The translations under genes were made by a program, and so were the position numbers. The notes below the pieces were generated by a model. It ran no database searches. It was not told the DNA's origin and saw only the letters and a list, made by a program, of their open reading frames with translations. Shown one piece after another: positions 1 to 5,464 of a stretch of DNA of 5,464 nt; position 1 is the stretch's first letter; the number at the start of each line of letters is the position of its first letter. This DNA is from Chloroflexota bacterium (GTDB taxonomy: Bacteria > Chloroflexota > Limnocylindria > Limnocylindrales > CSP1-4). The stretch lies in NCBI GenBank assembly GCA_013694835.1, contig JACDBP010000241.1, positions 1 to 5,464 of the forward strand. The letters run 5' to 3'.

Positions 1-989
1 ACATCGGAGTGCGCGCCGGGAGCGCCCTCGACACCGGACCGGAAAGCGGCAGCACGACGGGAGGTGCCCTGCCCGACGCCGGTCGGTACGTGCCCTGGCT
101 CGAACGGCGCGCCGAGCGAGAGGCGCGGTCGGTCGATGCGGCACTCGTCCACTACACGGCGTCCATCGCGCCGATCACCGCCCACCTGCCGTACGTGGTC
201 ACCATCTTCGACCTGAGCGTCCTTCGCGACCCGCGACACCACCCACCGTTGCGCGTCGCGCGCACCTTGTGGATGGCGCATGCGGCGCACCGCGCGCGAC
301 GCGTGATCGTCCCCTCGGAGGCCACCTGCCGCGACGTCGCACGCGGACTCAGGGTCCCGTCACGGCGCATCGAAGTGGTGCCGCTGGCGTCAGCGCGTAC
401 AGAACCTCCGGGGCGTCGCGACGGCGATGCGGACGTCCTGGCGCGCCGAGATGTCATCCCGGGTCGGTACGTCCTGGCGACCGGCGGTCTCGACGGGCGC
501 AAGAACCCACTCCGGCTCGTCAGGGCGCTCTACCGACTGGCCGCGCCCTTTCCCGCTCTGCGGCTCGTCATCGCCGGGCCACGCGGTTTCCGTGCCGAGG
601 CCATCGAGAAGGCCATCCGCACCGCTGACGTCGACCGGCGCGTGACGATCGCGGGCTACGTCGATAACGAGGAACTGGACGTCCTGGTCCGGAACGCCGC
701 GGTCTTCAGCTTCGTGTCGCTCCACGAGGGCTTCGGATTGCCCATTCTGGAGGCGATGGGGGCGGGGGTGCCCGTCGTCACGTCGCGTGTCAGCGCCATG
801 CCCGAGGTGGCCGGGGGTGCCGCCGTGCTGGTCGATCCTCGCGACGTCGACGACATCGCGCGCGGGCTCGTCGAGGCGGTCGCTCGACGCGACGAGCTGC
901 GCAAGGCAGGTCGGGCTCGAGCGGGGATGCGCACCTGGCATGACGTCGCCCGCGAGACCCTGGACGTCTATGGCCGCGCTCTGCGGTGA
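1..989 (+). CDS. Glycosyltransferase, GT4/GT-B family, 5'-truncated by window edge
   Basis: Retaining GT-B glycosyltransferase that probably transfers a sugar from a nucleotide-sugar donor to a growing surface glycan at the cytoplasmic face. The frame is open to the left edge (first whole codon at 3), with 328 visible residues and TGA at 987-989. GT4 enzymes usually run about 370-400 residues, so the first 40-60 residues, including the N-terminal glycine-rich acceptor loop, are probably outside the window; the GTG at 9 is not a credible start. The visible C-terminal domain is typical: GGLDGRKNP near residues 161-169 supplies the basic phosphate-binding Lys (about 167), and EGFGLPILEAMGAG carries the E-x7-E pair (Glu242 and Glu250, visible numbering). 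It is followed by a VVTSxVSAMPEVAGGAA segment of the donor site. Donor and acceptor cannot be read from sequence; mannosyl- or rhamnosyltransferase-like GT4 proteins are the nearest resemblance. It converges on the methyltransferase gene, 4 bases away. Confidence 0.9.
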   Translation, partial: IGVRAGSALDTGPESGSTTGGALPDAGRYVPWLERRAEREARSVDAALVHYTASIAPITAHLPYVVTIFDLSVLRDPRHHPPLRVARTLWMAHAAHRARRVIVPSEATCRDVARGLRVPSRRIEVVPLASARTEPPGRRDGDADVLARRDVIPGRYVLATGGLDGRKNPLRLVRALYRLAAPFPALRLVIAGPRGFRAEAIEKAIRTADVDRRVTIAGYVDNEELDVLVRNAAVFSFVSLHEGFGLPILEAMGAGVPVVTSRVSAMPEVAGGAAVLVDPRDVDDIARGLVEAVARRDELRKAGRARAGMRTWHDVARETLDVYGRALR

Positions 990-993
990 ACGG

Positions 994-1677
994 TCAGCCT
1001 TTCGTGACCTCGAGCCAGACCTGGCCACCGAACGAATCGCCCGCCGACTCACGAACCCTGAGGCTGCGGCGCTGGCACTCGCCAGCGATCCAGTCGAACC
1101 GATGGGCGACGACGGCGCGGTGCTCTGGGCCGGTACCTCGCGGACCGCGCCCGACCCACGCGTCACCGAGGTAGTCACGACGGCGCCAGGGGAACCGGCT
1201 CGCCGGGTGGTACGAGCTCAGCAAGGTGGCCTGAGGCGCTGCCACCGATTTGAAGGAGTCGAGCATCGCGGCGATCTGGCGTTTGGAAGCGTGAGACCAG
1301 ATGCTCCGGGCGAGCACGAACTCAGGAGCCACGCCGAAGACCCCCAGGTCGAAGTCGTCGTTGTAGGCGAATCGCGGGCGCTTCAGCTCCTCCAGCCCGG
1401 GCTCGAGGAGGGCGGCGCGGGCCGTATCGACCATCTCCCGGTTCGGTTCGATGCCGTGATATCGCCCCTCGTCGAGGAAGTGGATCAGCCAGTATCCCGC
1501 GCGCAGCGCCCCGCAGCCGACCTCCACCACCGTGGAGTCGGGCGAGAGACCGGTTCGAAGAAGCTTGCACAGCTGCGTGCGGCCGTCGCGCTCGAAATCG
1601 TTGGTGAGCCCGCCCAGCCACATCGTCCTGCCAAGCTCGTCGGCGCGCTCCTGGAGCGGCCCTCGACGCGGGCGCAT
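994..1677 (-). CDS. Class I SAM-dependent methyltransferase
   Basis: Predicted soluble methyltransferase of 227 residues, using S-adenosylmethionine to methylate an unidentified acceptor. Motif I is VVEVGCGALRAG at about residues 50-61 (acidic residue, then GxG). GIEPN (75-79) ends the second strand with Glu78, which should contact the SAM ribose. NDDFD (106-110) fits the adenine-side loop, and FVLARSIWSHAS (120-131) fits the motif IV strand region. The C-terminus FGGQVWLEVTKG resembles that of small methyltransferases from glycan clusters. ATG at 1675-1677 was chosen because it lies 2 bases after the APS kinase stop (TGACGATG); a longer open frame up to 1992 runs through the kinase and is an overlap artefact. 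No clear Shine-Dalgarno sequence is visible, so translation is probably coupled to the kinase. O-methylation of a sugar in the same glycan is inferred from context only. Confidence 0.85.
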   Translation of the reverse strand: MRPRRGPLQERADELGRTMWLGGLTNDFERDGRTQLCKLLRTGLSPDSTVVEVGCGALRAGYWLIHFLDEGRYHGIEPNREMVDTARAALLEPGLEELKRPRFAYNDDFDLGVFGVAPEFVLARSIWSHASKRQIAAMLDSFKSVAAPQATLLSSYHPASRFPWRRRDYLGDAWVGRGPRGTGPEHRAVVAHRFDWIAGECQRRSLRVRESAGDSFGGQVWLEVTKG

Positions 1678-1679
1678 CG

Positions 1680-2234
1680 TCAGGAGCGCGTCAGCGATGT
1701 CGGCAGCAGCCCTCGCTCGACCACGTGATCCAGGATCCGCCGGGCGTTCTCCTCCGGACCGCAGGCCTCCGTGTCGAGCCGGAGGTCGGGATGGTCGGGG
1801 GCCTCGAACGGGTCGCTGATGCCGGTGAACGCGGGGATCTCGCCGGCCCGCGCCCTGGCGTAGAGGCCCTTGATGTCGCGCGACTCGCAGACCTCGAGCG
1901 GCGTGTCGACGAAGACCTCCACGAAGGCTTCGGCGCCGACCAGCTCGCGAGCATCCGCGCGGGCCTGGCGGTACGGGCTGACCAGCGCGCACACGACGAT
2001 GCCCCCGTGGCGCACGATCTCCGAGGCGACGTAGCCGACACGCCGGACGTTCGTGTCGCGGTCTTCCTTGCTGAAGCCGAGGCCCGCCGACAGGTGCTGG
2101 CGCACCCGATCGCCGTCGAGGAAGGTGACCGTCCGGCCGGCGGCCTCGAGCGCCGGGACGAGCACGTCCGCCGTGGTGGTCTTGCCAGAGCCACTGAGCC
2201 CCGTCAGCCAGATACAGACTCCCCGATCCGCCAC
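1680..2234 (-). CDS. cysC: Adenylyl-sulfate (APS) kinase
   Basis: Phosphorylates adenosine 5'-phosphosulfate with ATP to give PAPS, the sulfate donor used by the sulfotransferases at 3781 and 4773. With GTG at 2232-2234 it has 184 residues, normal for a single-domain APS kinase. P-loop GLSGSGKT is at residues 12-19; LDGDRVR at 39-45; FSKEDRDTNVRR at 54-65, the conserved APS-binding stretch; SPYR at 86-89, with the Ser of the family motif; and CESRDIKGLYARARAGEI from 116, leading into FTGI and the DPFEAP segment (141-146). All key motifs are intact. The GTG start is preferred because AGGAGG lies 4 bases upstream (2239-2244). An ATG at 2306 would add 24 low-complexity residues and coincides with a possible -10 hexamer. 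There is no ATP sulfurylase domain or gene in the window, so APS must come from elsewhere. First gene of a two-gene operon with the methyltransferase. Confidence 0.95.
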   Translation of the reverse strand: MADRGVCIWLTGLSGSGKTTTADVLVPALEAAGRTVTFLDGDRVRQHLSAGLGFSKEDRDTNVRRVGYVASEIVRHGGIVVCALVSPYRQARADARELVGAEAFVEVFVDTPLEVCESRDIKGLYARARAGEIPAFTGISDPFEAPDHPDLRLDTEACGPEENARRILDHVVERGLLPTSLTRS

Positions 2235-2236
2235 GT

Positions 2237-2244
2237 CACCTCCT
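2237..2244 (-). promoter_or_regulatory. Shine-Dalgarno site deciding the APS kinase start
   Basis: On the minus strand AGGAGGTG lies immediately upstream of GTG 2234, with 4 bases between AGGAGG and the start codon. It is the best ribosome binding site in the window and favours GTG 2234 over the upstream in-frame ATG at 2306. The spacing is slightly short but usable. Confidence 0.65.
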
Positions 2245-2301
2245 GCGCGTCCACGACCTGGGGTCGGCTGCCGGTCTCCTCGGACAGCGGCAGCGGCGCC
2301 T

Positions 2302-2307
2302 AGCATA
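2302..2307 (-). promoter_or_regulatory. Possible -10 element for the APS kinase operon
   Basis: Minus-strand TATGCT matches the TAnnnT pattern of high-GC bacterial -10 elements in an otherwise very GC-rich stretch. No good -35 hexamer is visible 16-18 bases upstream. The implied transcription start near 2295 would leave about 60 bases of leader. This is a suggestion only. Confidence 0.2.
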
Positions 2308-2425
2308 CGGACGTCGCACGACTCCGGTCCCGTGATGACCCGCGCCGTCCGCCCGAGACCGCCAGGGGGCCACGATCGAAACGTTCACGGACGATCCGCC
2401 GGTCCTGACCACGGTCCCCGCCGAG

Positions 2426-3784
2426 GTGCCTGCCGGTTCCGCGCCGAGCGTCCGCGAGACGGGTGCGTCGATGCGACGTCGCCTGACTCGGGCGGCGGCC
2501 GCCACGTTGACCCTCCGCGCGAGCGCCGTGCTCGTCAACTTCCTGGTCAACATCACGATGGCTCGGCTCCTGGGCCTCGAGGGGTACGGCGTCTTCGCGG
2601 TCGTCCTCGCCTGGTCGATGGTGCTGGCGGTGCCGGCCGGTCTCGGCTTCGACCGACTGATCATCCGCGAGCTCGCCAGGATGCAGACCCGCCCTGACCC
2701 GTCGGCGGCACGCTCGCTGCTGCGCACCGCGACGGTTGCCGTGACGGTGAGCTCGGCGCTGGTGGGGACCGCAGTGCTGGCCGCAGCGTTCGTGGCGGGT
2801 GACGACGATCCCACTGGATCCTTCGGGGCGATCGCACTCGGCGCGCTGCTGGTGCCGTTGTTGACGCTCACGACGCTCCGCCAGGGAGCGCTCCAGGGGC
2901 TCCACCGGGTCGCCCGTGGCCAGCTGGCGGATTCGCTCGTCCGGCCCGCGACGCTGCTGGCGCTGATCGCCTTCGCGCTGCTCTGGTTCCGCGAGCGGCC
3001 ACCGATGGTCACGGGCACCTTGATGGCGGTGCTGGCCGGTGCGGTCGGGCTGGTCGCCGCGGTGCTGCTGTGGCGCAGCGTGGCCCGTCCGATCCTCCAG
3101 TCCGGATCGCCGGCGCCAGGCTCCGAAGGCGCGATCGCCAGCGGCGAGCCGGCCGGTGGCTGGCTGCGCGCCGCGGTCCCGCTCGCCTTCCTGACCACGG
3201 CGGCCGCGGTCAGCGCCCAGGCGGACGTCGTGCTGGTGGGCATGTTGCTCGATGCCGAGGCGGCGGGCGTCTACGCCATCGCGGTGCGGGTCTCGCTCCT
3301 CGTCAGCTTCCCGCTGACCGTGCTGCTGGCGGCGCTCGCGCCGACGTACGCGTCGCTGATCGCCGCAGGCGACCGCAGCCGCCTCCAGCGGATCGTGACG
3401 AGCGTCTCCCGCGGCGTGACCGCCGTCAGCGTGATCATGGCCCTCGGCTTCGTGCTGTTCGGCGGCCAGATCCTGGGCCTCTTCGGCCCCGGGTTCGGGG
3501 TGGGGGCGTCTGCGCTCGGGATCCTCGTCGTCGGCCAGGCCATCAACGCCGTGCTCGGTCCCACCAGCACGCTGATGCTGATGGGCGGTTTCGAGCGACG
3601 TGCCGCGATCGACATGGCGATCGGCGCGGCGGTGAAGATCGTGCTCGTCGTGGCGCTGGCCCGGACGATCGGCCTGGAGGGTGCCGCCATCGGGAGCGCC
3701 GCCGGCCTCGCGACCTGGAACATGTTGATGGCGATCCACCTGCGGACGCGGACGGGCATCCGCACCACGGTCTTCGGCCTGTGA
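2426..3784 (+). CDS. Wzx-like polysaccharide/oligosaccharide flippase (MOP superfamily membrane protein)
   Basis: Integral membrane protein expected to flip a lipid-linked oligosaccharide across the cytoplasmic membrane. From GTG 2426 it has 452 residues; from ATG 2471 it has 437. It shows about twelve hydrophobic segments separated by short Arg-rich loops. The N-terminal stretch ASAVLVNFLVNITMARLLG followed by EGYGVFA is the hallmark opening of polysaccharide flippases, and LLDAEAAGVYAIAVR near the middle is the matching repeat that opens the second half. A hydrophilic loop (about QSGSPAPGSEGAIASGEPAG) separates the halves. Neither start has a good Shine-Dalgarno sequence. ATG 2471 gives the usual N-terminal length, but codon-like GC3 extends upstream of GTG 2426, so the longer form is listed. 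The stop overlaps the GTG start of the sulfotransferase by 4 bases. Cargo is unknown; context points to a sulfated glycan. Confidence 0.88.
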   Translation: MPAGSAPSVRETGASMRRRLTRAAAATLTLRASAVLVNFLVNITMARLLGLEGYGVFAVVLAWSMVLAVPAGLGFDRLIIRELARMQTRPDPSAARSLLRTATVAVTVSSALVGTAVLAAAFVAGDDDPTGSFGAIALGALLVPLLTLTTLRQGALQGLHRVARGQLADSLVRPATLLALIAFALLWFRERPPMVTGTLMAVLAGAVGLVAAVLLWRSVARPILQSGSPAPGSEGAIASGEPAGGWLRAAVPLAFLTTAAAVSAQADVVLVGMLLDAEAAGVYAIAVRVSLLVSFPLTVLLAALAPTYASLIAAGDRSRLQRIVTSVSRGVTAVSVIMALGFVLFGGQILGLFGPGFGVGASALGILVVGQAINAVLGPTSTLMLMGGFERRAAIDMAIGAAVKIVLVVALARTIGLEGAAIGSAAGLATWNMLMAIHLRTRTGIRTTVFGL

Positions 3785-4737
3785 CGGGCACTCCGCATCA
3801 CCCGAACCTGTTCGTCGTGGGTGCGCCCAAGTGCGGCACGACATCGATGTGGCGCTACCTGCGGGGTCACCCGGAGGTCTTCATGAGCGACGTAAAGGAG
3901 CCGAACCACTTCGGCAGCGACGTCCGGTCACGAAGCGGCCTCACGAGCCGCCGGGCGTACCTCCGGCTGTTCGCGGAGGCAGGCGACGCCAGGATCGTCG
4001 GTGAGGCGTCGATCGGCTACCTCGGCTCGCGGGACGCGGCCGTCGAGATCGCCGCCTTCGCCGCGCCTGACGCCCGGCTGATCGCGATGGTGCGCGAGCC
4101 TATCGGCTTCCTGCGCTCGATCCACAACCACTTCGTGGTGCGAGGCATGGAGCCGTTCGAGGACCTCGGCGCGGCCCTCGATGCGGGACCGGAGCGGTTC
4201 GCCGGGCGCCGGACGGGCCAGCCGGCGTTGCCGGAGCTGCTCGACTATCGCGCGATCGTGCGGCATGGCGAACAGCTCCAGCGTTGGCTGGAGGTGTTTC
4301 CGAAGGAGCGGCTGCACGTCGTGATCCTGGAGGAGCTGAGCCGCGAGCCGGCGCGCGTCTTCCGCGATGTGCTCCGGTTCCTCGACGTCGACGACTCGTA
4401 CCGGCCGGACTTCGTGCACCACAACGCCGCACGTCGCACCGACCGGCGCAGGCTGTCGCGCCTCATCAACGCGCCGCCGATGCCGTTGCGACGGGTGGCA
4501 CGCCGCTTCGTCCCGCCCGGTCTCCGCGAGCGCCTCTGGAACCAGCGGATCCGCCGGCCCCTGTTCCTGGCGTCCAGCCGGGTGGCTGACCCGGAGCCCA
4601 TCGACCCCGCCCTCGAGGCGAGGCTGCGCGTCGAGCTCGGCCCTGAGGTCCACCGGCTGGCCGCCGTCATCGACCGTCCGGACCTCCCGGCCCTGTGGGG
4701 CTATCCGGCGCCAGCCGTCGATCCGGTGCCACACTGA
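3781..4737 (+). CDS. PAPS-dependent carbohydrate sulfotransferase (copy A)
   Basis: Cytosolic sulfotransferase of 318 residues predicted to move sulfate from PAPS to a hydroxyl or amino group of a glycan. NLFVVGAPKCGTTSMW (residues 9-24) contains the 5'-phosphosulfate-binding loop with Lys17. VKEPNHF (38-44) includes Glu40, a candidate catalytic base by analogy with bacterial and heparan-type sulfotransferases. MVREPIGFLRSIHNH (103-117) holds the 3'-phosphate-binding Arg105 and Ser113. The C-terminal part (about 270-310), ending DLPALWGY, matches the usual last helix and tail of the family. The start is GTG 3781, which overlaps the flippase stop as GTGA; it has no Shine-Dalgarno sequence, so translation is probably by re-initiation after the flippase. 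The frame is open far upstream (to 3070), but that part is an Arg-rich shadow of the flippase. Closely related to the next gene. Acceptor unknown. Confidence 0.93.
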   Translation: MTGTPHHPNLFVVGAPKCGTTSMWRYLRGHPEVFMSDVKEPNHFGSDVRSRSGLTSRRAYLRLFAEAGDARIVGEASIGYLGSRDAAVEIAAFAAPDARLIAMVREPIGFLRSIHNHFVVRGMEPFEDLGAALDAGPERFAGRRTGQPALPELLDYRAIVRHGEQLQRWLEVFPKERLHVVILEELSREPARVFRDVLRFLDVDDSYRPDFVHHNAARRTDRRRLSRLINAPPMPLRRVARRFVPPGLRERLWNQRIRRPLFLASSRVADPEPIDPALEARLRVELGPEVHRLAAVIDRPDLPALWGYPAPAVDPVPH

Positions 4738-4743
4738 GGGCCA

Positions 4744-4762
4744 CGGCGGCACCCGGCCGCCG
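4744..4762 (+). other. Stem-loop between the two sulfotransferase genes
   Basis: CGGCGGC (4744-4750) and GCCGCCG (4756-4762) form a perfect 7-bp GC stem with a 5-base loop. There is no T-tract, so it is not a standard terminator. Its right arm touches the Shine-Dalgarno sequence of the next gene. An overlapping alternative pairing, CCCGG 4752-4756 with CCGGG 4760-4764, would cover the first bases of that site. Such stems are common by chance at this GC content. Confidence 0.35.
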
Positions 4763-4768
4763 GGAGGG
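4762..4768 (+). promoter_or_regulatory. Shine-Dalgarno site of sulfotransferase copy B
   Basis: GGGAGGG lies just upstream of GTG 4773, with 5 bases between GGAGG and the start codon. It supports independent initiation of the second sulfotransferase, in contrast to the overlapping, site-less start of the first. Confidence 0.65.
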
Positions 4769-4772
4769 AAAC

Positions 4773-5464
4773 GTGACACCGGATCCAGCGAGCGCGGGCC
4801 AGCCGCGACCGAACTTCTTCATCGTGGGCGCCCCCAAGTGCGCGACCACGGCGCTCTGGCGCTACCTCTCGGGGCACCCCGAAGTGTTCATGCCGATCGT
4901 CAAGGAGCCGCACCATTTCGGCAGCGACATCCGGTCGCCGCTGACGGTCGAGCGCCGCGACCGGTACCTGCGGCTGTTCGCCGCGGCAGGCGACGCGCGG
5001 GCCATCGGCGAGGCCTCGATCTGGTACCTCCGCTCCGAGGATGCCGCGCAGGAGATCGCCGCCTTCGAGCCGGCTGCGCGGATCATCGCCATGGTCCGCG
5101 AGCCGGTGCGCCAGATCCGCTCGCTCCACAACCATTACGTCGCGCGCGGCATCGAGGAGATCGCCGACCTGGGGCTGGCACTGGAGGCCGGTACCGAGCG
5201 GTTCCGCGGCAGGCTGACGGGCGAGGTCATCGTCCCGGACTTCCTGGACTACCGGCGTGTGCCCCGCTACGCGGAGCAGCTCGAGCGCTACCGGGCCGTC
5301 TTCCCGCCGGAGCAGATCCACGTCATCGTCCAGGAGGAGTTCGGTGCGGACACACCCGCCGGGTTCGCGGCGGTGCTGCGTTTCCTGGGCGTCGACGACG
5401 GCTATCGGCCCGAGTTCCAACGTTACGGCGAAGCGCGCCGCAGCCGGAACCGGCGCCTTTCGCG
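4773..5464 (+). CDS. PAPS-dependent carbohydrate sulfotransferase (copy B), 3'-truncated by window edge
   Basis: Second sulfotransferase, starting at GTG 4773 behind a GGGAGGG ribosome binding site and open to the right edge (230 whole codons). By comparison with copy A, about 90 C-terminal residues are missing. PNFFIVGAPKCATTALW (13-29) is the 5'-phosphosulfate loop with Lys22; VKEPHHF (43-49) has the candidate base Glu45; MVREPVRQIRSLHNH (107-121) has Arg109 and Ser117 for the 3'-phosphate. A hand alignment with copy A gives about 130 identical positions in about 220 (near 59%) with a single one-residue gap, so the two arose by tandem duplication. The loop differs: CGTTS in A is CATTA here. 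Divergence is strongest after the 3'-phosphate motif, where acceptor contacts are expected, so a different sulfation position is possible but unproven. It lies 35 bases downstream of copy A, probably in the same transcript. Confidence 0.92.
   Translation, partial: MTPDPASAGQPRPNFFIVGAPKCATTALWRYLSGHPEVFMPIVKEPHHFGSDIRSPLTVERRDRYLRLFAAAGDARAIGEASIWYLRSEDAAQEIAAFEPAARIIAMVREPVRQIRSLHNHYVARGIEEIADLGLALEAGTERFRGRLTGEVIVPDFLDYRRVPRYAEQLERYRAVFPPEQIHVIVQEEFGADTPAGFAAVLRFLGVDDGYRPEFQRYGEARRSRNRRLS

Larger units (their letters stand above)
2235..2425. promoter_or_regulatory. Divergent intergenic region between APS kinase and flippase operons
   Basis: About 190 bases separate the divergent starts at 2234 (minus) and 2426 (plus). 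Promoters for both operons are expected here because all other junctions are 2-35 bases. No consensus -35/-10 pair is convincing in either direction. The best candidate is TATGCT (minus strand, 2307 to 2302), which fits TAnnnT and would give a leader of about 60 bases ahead of the kinase GTG. No strong operator palindrome, riboswitch or terminator was seen. The right part (about 2378-2425) has a codon-like GC pattern in the flippase frame, so the true non-coding stretch may be shorter. Confidence 0.4.

Noticed and set aside
1014..1025. Inverted repeat GCCAG-AC-CTGGC near the convergent gene ends as a terminator
   Set aside because: The loop is only 2 bases, there is no T-tract, and it lies inside the methyltransferase coding sequence.
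390..1178. 262-codon minus-strand frame opposite the glycosyltransferase
   Set aside because: No domain, Ser/Arg/Asp-rich composition, and it crosses the end of the methyltransferase gene.
1678..1992. N-terminal extension of the methyltransferase to 332 residues
   Set aside because: It runs entirely through the APS kinase gene in another frame and is Arg/Pro rich; ATG 1677 fits the gene junction and the family length.
2235..2306. Longer APS kinase from ATG 2306
   Set aside because: The added 24 residues are low-complexity and unlike the family. GTG 2234 has AGGAGG directly upstream.
3070..3780. Upstream extension of the sulfotransferase A frame by 237 codons
   Set aside because: The extension is Arg-rich and overlaps the flippase in another frame. 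The family N-terminus (NLFVVGAPKCGTT) begins only 8 residues after GTG 3781.
2300..3844. A 514-codon minus-strand open frame opposite the flippase
   Set aside because: Translation is low-complexity (Arg, Gln, His, Asp, Gly rich) with no domain. It is the expected antisense opening of a high-GC gene; the plus strand gives a clear membrane protein.
3928..4779. Long minus-strand frame opposite sulfotransferase A
   Set aside because: No recognisable motif. The same type of frame (4701-5420) occurs opposite copy B because the two genes are paralogs with similar codon use.
1..5464. tRNA, rRNA, CRISPR array, insertion sequence or attachment site
   Set aside because: No cloverleaf, direct-repeat series, transposase motif or terminal inverted repeat was found on either strand.

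Overview
This is a high-GC (roughly 70% by eye) bacterial window packed with genes for a surface glycan. All ORFs show strong GC preference at the third codon position. GTG starts, 2-4 base gene junctions and the protein families suggest an actinobacterium or another high-GC terrestrial or aquatic lineage such as Chloroflexota. The sequence alone does not decide between these.

Layout: (1) 1-989, plus strand: the C-terminal five-sixths or so of a GT4-type glycosyltransferase, cut by the left edge. (2) 994-2234, minus strand: a two-gene operon reading leftward, an APS kinase followed after 2 bases by a class I SAM-dependent methyltransferase. It converges on the glycosyltransferase with only 4 bases between the stop codons. 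(3) About 2235-2425: the divergent intergenic region, the only obvious place for promoters. (4) 2426 to the right edge, plus strand: a Wzx-like polysaccharide flippase, a PAPS-dependent sulfotransferase whose GTG start overlaps the flippase stop by 4 bases, and a second, paralogous sulfotransferase cut by the right edge.

Reading as a pathway (inference): the glycosyltransferase helps build a lipid-linked oligosaccharide. The APS kinase makes the sulfate donor PAPS. The two sulfotransferases place sulfate on the glycan, possibly at different positions, and the methyltransferase may add a methyl cap. The flippase moves the repeat unit across the membrane. The window therefore looks like the sulfation and export part of a locus for a sulfated exopolysaccharide, capsule or glycolipid. 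The individual families are known. The less usual part is the compact combination of PAPS supply, tandem sulfotransferases and a translationally linked flippase. No RNA genes, insertion sequences, CRISPR arrays or convincing terminators were seen.
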